Below, piece after piece: positions 16,063 to 18,952 of a stretch of 18,952 nucleotides of DNA; within the stretch, counting starts at the first letter, position 1, and each line of letters begins with the position of its first letter. The notes beneath the pieces were generated by a model. That model saw nothing but the letters and a program-made list of their open reading frames with translations, searched no databases and had not been told where the DNA came from. Origin of the DNA: Thalassiosira profunda (taxonomy: Eukaryota > Bacillariophyta > Thalassiosirophyceae > Thalassiosirales > Thalassiosiraceae); contig JALLAP010000179.1 of NCBI GenBank assembly GCA_036939355.1, forward strand, positions 1-18,952, written 5' to 3'. The translations under genes and the position numbers were made by a program.

Positions 16063-16436
16063 GGTTGCAGTCGGCTTGGGCTGGGTTGTTGGTTGAAAAT
16101 CCAGCTTGTCGCTGCTTGAAAGCAACTGCAGAGTGAGAAACAATTTCGCCGTTGACGTTTGAGCTGAAAATAATGCGCAAGTATGACCAATGCTCGATCA
16201 GATCGACGGCCTTTGTTCTTCAATCTGCAGTTTCGGGTGCGTGGTAAGATTCACTTCAATAAAAGCTAAGCTTCCACGAAGTCTCCCACAATCGCTGCAA
16301 AGATTGATCAAAGTACGTCAGTACACTTGCAAGCCTATCAAACTTCAACGAAGCTCGGAGCTCCTCTAGCGCAAGCCATGGGCTCGCACTCGCACTCGCA
16401 CTCGCACTCTTCCCCTCTCCTCCGCGCCCAACAACC
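16063..16436. promoter_or_regulatory. Bidirectional promoter of the divergent Lhc pair
   Basis: 374 bp separate the two start codons. TGACGT lies at 16153-16158 and its reverse complement ACGTCA at 16315-16320. These match the cAMP-response-type elements reported upstream of CO2/light-responsive genes in Phaeodactylum. A CTCGCA hexamer repeated about four times at 16383-16408 lies in the probable 5' UTR of the plus-strand gene. No clear TATA box. Confidence 0.5.
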
Positions 16437-17429
16437 ATGAAGTCCGCCGCCGCCCTCCTCGCCCTCGCCGCGTCGGCCTCCGCCTTCGCCCCGGCCCCGG
16501 TCAGTCACAAGAGCACCGCGCTGAATACGGTGTGGGACGACTAGTGAGTTCCGCTCGCGTGAGAGGAGAAAATCAAAAGTTGCGGTGGGAGATTGGCTCG
16601 GGTGCAGACGTCCTGATGAAGCGAGCCCTTAAACGAGCAGCAAGGACGGCACTTATGTGAAGTACGAGTTGGGGTCTCGGCTCGTTTTTGGAATGAGGTT
16701 CATTGAAGGGCAATAATCGCACCTATCTTGGTGGACACATGTTGTGCGCACTCTCGATGGACGAGCCTTCGTGAGCAGATTGATGTCCCTGAATCGATAC
16801 GAGCGCGAGGAGGTTTGAGATTCAACTGAACGATACTCAGTCCTTGCCTTGCGTCATTGGCTTGCAAATCATTTCCTCTCGTATGTATCAAAATCTGACC
16901 CCCAATTTGCCCTCCCATCTCAAATCTCAACTCACACACACAAAACAACAGCATCGGCGGCCAGGACTTCAAGGGAGGCAAGTTCCAATTCGACCCCCTC
17001 GGACTCGCCGAGACCTACTCTCCCCTCGTCCCCTTCTTCCGCGAGGCCGAGATCCGCCACGGCCGCACGGCCATGCTCGCCGTCGTCGGCTTCATCGCCA
17101 CCGACTTCGTCCGCATCCCGGGCGACGCCTACTCCTTCGAGGCCATCCCCAAGACGGTCGACGCGCACAACGTCCTCCTCGACGGGCCGATGAAGCAGCT
17201 CCTGTTGTGGATCGGGCTGTTCGACGCCGTCATCACCTTCCCGGCCGTGCAGGCGACCATGAAGGGGGAGCGGGCGCCGGGCGACTTTGGCATCAAGGGA
17301 CCGAAGGACGCGGCCGCCATGGAGAAGAAGCAGATGAGCGAGCTGCTCAACGGGCGGTTGGCCATGTGCGCCGTGGGGGGCATTGCGACGCAGTCCGTGC
17401 TCAGCGACCACGGCTTCCCGTACGTCTAA
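16437..17429 (+). CDS. Fucoxanthin chlorophyll a/c light-harvesting protein (Lhc family), two exons
   Basis: Exons inferred at 16437-16543 and 16952-17429; the 408-bp intron (GTGAGT...ACAG) splits a Tyr codon; 194 residues. The presequence MKSAAALLALAASASAFAPAP has the 'ASAFAP' motif of diatom plastid proteins. 'FQFDPLGL' precedes helix 1, 'EAEIRHGRTAML' (E69, H72, R74). 'RAPGDFGIKGP' and 'LLNGRLAM' mark helix 3, and the protein ends 'DHGFPYV'. It is clearly paralogous to the minus-strand neighbour ('FVR.PG..SF.AIP..DAH..LLD..MKQ.LLWI' is shared). It is an antenna protein of the thylakoid; subfamily not assigned. Confidence 0.92.
16544..16951 (+). other. Long first intron of the plus-strand Lhc gene
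   Basis: 408 bp, begins GTGAGTT and ends AACAACAG; several times longer than most other introns in this window. A CA-rich tract precedes the acceptor. No gene or RNA was recognised inside it; short ORFs on both strands have no domain. Confidence 0.75.
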
Positions 17430-17958
17430 AAGAACTGCCGTTTGGTCGTCACGGAATGGAGGTCGGAGGCAGTTTAGGTGCTGCGCTTCGCCGGACACAT
17501 TATTTTGCAATGGAAGGAGGATACTCTGGAGGTTCAATCAACCTCCATTGATGGGGAGGTGCACGGTCGGCAGCCAAAACGTCGAAGGAGGTCGATCGGA
17601 GCAAAGGAATAGATACGGAGATCTACCGCTCGGGATTAGCGCTCGGGCTGGATGCTTCGTACGTCGCGATGTAACACTAAGCAATGACTTGCACGCATTC
17701 TGAAGAAATCACAGCATCCGAGTTGCATTGCACCTGGAATGAAAGGAAGCAACCTCGATATCTTCACGTTGGCAAGCGATAAGGCAGCCGGCCGGCCGGC
17801 GGAGAGCTGGCATCGCTGCTACGTTCTACGTAAGTGAATACGTCGTACTCAGAGCGCTGACGACACCTCCCGCCAAAACGCGCAGAATTCGACCCCGCCC
17901 CGGCCGCGGCACCTTCCTCGCCCAGCCAAAGCCACGCCTGCGCCCATTTGCAAATCGA
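17430..17958. promoter_or_regulatory. Spacer between the Lhc gene and the glutaredoxin gene
   Basis: 529 bp: the Lhc 3' UTR and the presumed promoter of the glutaredoxin gene. A GGCCGGCCGGCGG tract lies near 17790 and TACGTA at 17827-17832, about 127 bp before the ATG. No supported gene. Confidence 0.4.
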
Positions 17959-18952
17959 ATGATGAATCTCTCCCTCCTCTCACTCGCGTGCATGGCCGCG
18001 GTGGCGTCGGGCTTCGCGCCGGCCTCGCCGCGGGTGGCAACAACTTCGTCGGCATCAAACTCGGCGCTCGACCTGACTTCCGCTGCCACCGAGGTCGCGC
18101 CCTATGCCAAGGGCCCGCGGTGAGTGCACCTGCTTTGTTCCTCGACCCGACTGTTCCTGGACTTCGAGCGAAACGGCTGGTATTATCGGCTTGTTTGTAT
18201 TATTGCAACGCCGTTGTGACAAAAGCTGCAATCCACGTTTCTTTTATGCACACATCTTATGCACAATAATCTCTCAACTTTCATCCTCACACCAATGCAA
18301 TTCACGCAGGGTCGTCCGGGAGCAGCTCCCCACCGTGTACGTGTACGACCACTGCCCCTTCTGCGTCCGGGTCCGCCTCGCGCTGGGCGTGAAGAACGTC
18401 AAGCACCTCATCCACTTTTTGGCCAACGACGACGTCGCCACGCCGACGGGGTTGGTGGGGAAGAAGATCGCGCCCATCTTTGTGAGTAGATCGAGTTGGA
18501 GGTGCTGAGCGATGCAACAAAAATGGAGAGAGGAACTGACACATCGATATGAAAAATGTGTGGGGAGCCGAGATGTTCATTTTGACTTGCGCAAAGGAGG
18601 GGCCTTTGCAATAAAAGCGGAGACTTTCTATTTGACACCCGCATCTCACATACATCATTTTGCTGCAACAGGAGCTGCCCGAGGACGACCTCATAATGGC
18701 CGAATCCCTCGACATCGTCGCCAAGGTGGACGGCGACGAGCGCTTCGGACCCACGGGCCAAATCCTCCCCGCCACCGGCCGGAAGGACATCAAGGCGTGG
18801 CAAAAGTCCGTCCAAACCCTCCTCCGCACCCTCCAGCGCCCGCGATACGTCGCGACCGGCCTCCTCCCCGAATTCCAGCAGATCGACGGACGGCACGCCT
18901 TCATCAAGAACCACCAGCTCCCGCCGTACGAAAAGCCCGAGTGGAAGGGCGA
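17959..18952 (+). CDS. Plastid-targeted glutaredoxin-2-like protein, 3' end outside the window
   Basis: Exons inferred at 17959-18119, 18310-18481 and 18672 to beyond 18952; both introns are 190 bp, GTGAGT...CAG. The ATG at 17959 is followed directly by a second ATG at 17962. The presequence ('MMNLSLLSLACMAAVASGFAP') fits a diatom plastid bipartite signal. The mature part starts 'PTVYVYDHCPFCVR' with the C-P-F-C redox site. The pattern 'LGVKNVKHLIHFLANDD...TPTGLVGKK' and 'IMAESLDIV..VDG' follows bacterial Grx2 (GrxB) closely: a thioredoxin-fold glutaredoxin domain followed by a GST-like helical domain, of which only the start is visible. Such proteins reduce disulfides with glutathione. Location in the plastid is inferred from the presequence. 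Confidence 0.88.

Noticed and set aside
16844..17551. 235-codon plus-strand ORF, Arg/Pro/His-rich
   Set aside because: It overlaps the second exon of the plus-strand Lhc gene in another frame and has the Arg/Pro bias of a shifted frame.
18120..18671. The two glutaredoxin introns as copies of each other, both 190 bp
   Set aside because: Apart from the splice-site consensus their sequences do not align; the equal length is probably chance.

Overview
This window looks like nuclear DNA of a centric diatom, most probably Thalassiosira-like (genus-level guess, no database search). The evidence is two fucoxanthin/chlorophyll a/c light-harvesting (FCP/Lhc) genes with diatom bipartite plastid presequences, a DUF6824 domain of the type expanded in diatoms, GC-rich compact genes, and short GT-AG introns of mostly 80-190 bp.

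Layout, left to right. (1) 16-3885, minus: a Dicer-like protein of 1289 residues. It has Dicer-dimerisation-like and platform-like regions, a two-helix membrane hairpin where PAZ should begin, an RNase IIIa domain with all four metal ligands, and an RNase IIIb domain in which all four are replaced. No helicase is visible. (2) 4385-6955, minus: a protein with seven Cys/His repeats, two membrane segments and a long coiled coil between them. (3) 7639-9767, plus, four exons: an N-terminal DUF6824 domain fused to an AlkB-type 2-oxoglutarate/Fe(II) dioxygenase. (4) 9768-9993: a short convergent spacer with a 28-bp tandem duplication and about 100 bp of degenerate telomere-like CCCTAA/CCCCAA repeats. 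(5) 9994-14276, minus: a Mutator-like (MULE) transposase with DDE and SWIM motifs. Directly upstream and overlapping it in another frame is a second Cys/His-repeat ORF, probably the 5' part of the same gene interrupted by a frame break or a tiny intron. The two Cys/His-repeat genes are paralogues that also share about 250 bp of upstream sequence, so a duplication brackets the AlkB and transposase genes. (6) 15196-17429: two paralogous Lhc genes head to head (minus, three exons; plus, two exons) over a 374-bp shared promoter. (7) 17959-18952, plus: the 5' three exons of a plastid-targeted glutaredoxin-2-like protein, cut by the window end.

The right third is ordinary diatom photosynthesis and redox content. 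The left two thirds are accessory in character: a highly unusual Dicer, a transposase-linked zinc-cluster family and an oxygenase fusion. The Dicer-like gene is the strongest candidate for something undescribed. Whether it works with its neighbours, for example in transposon silencing, is inference only.
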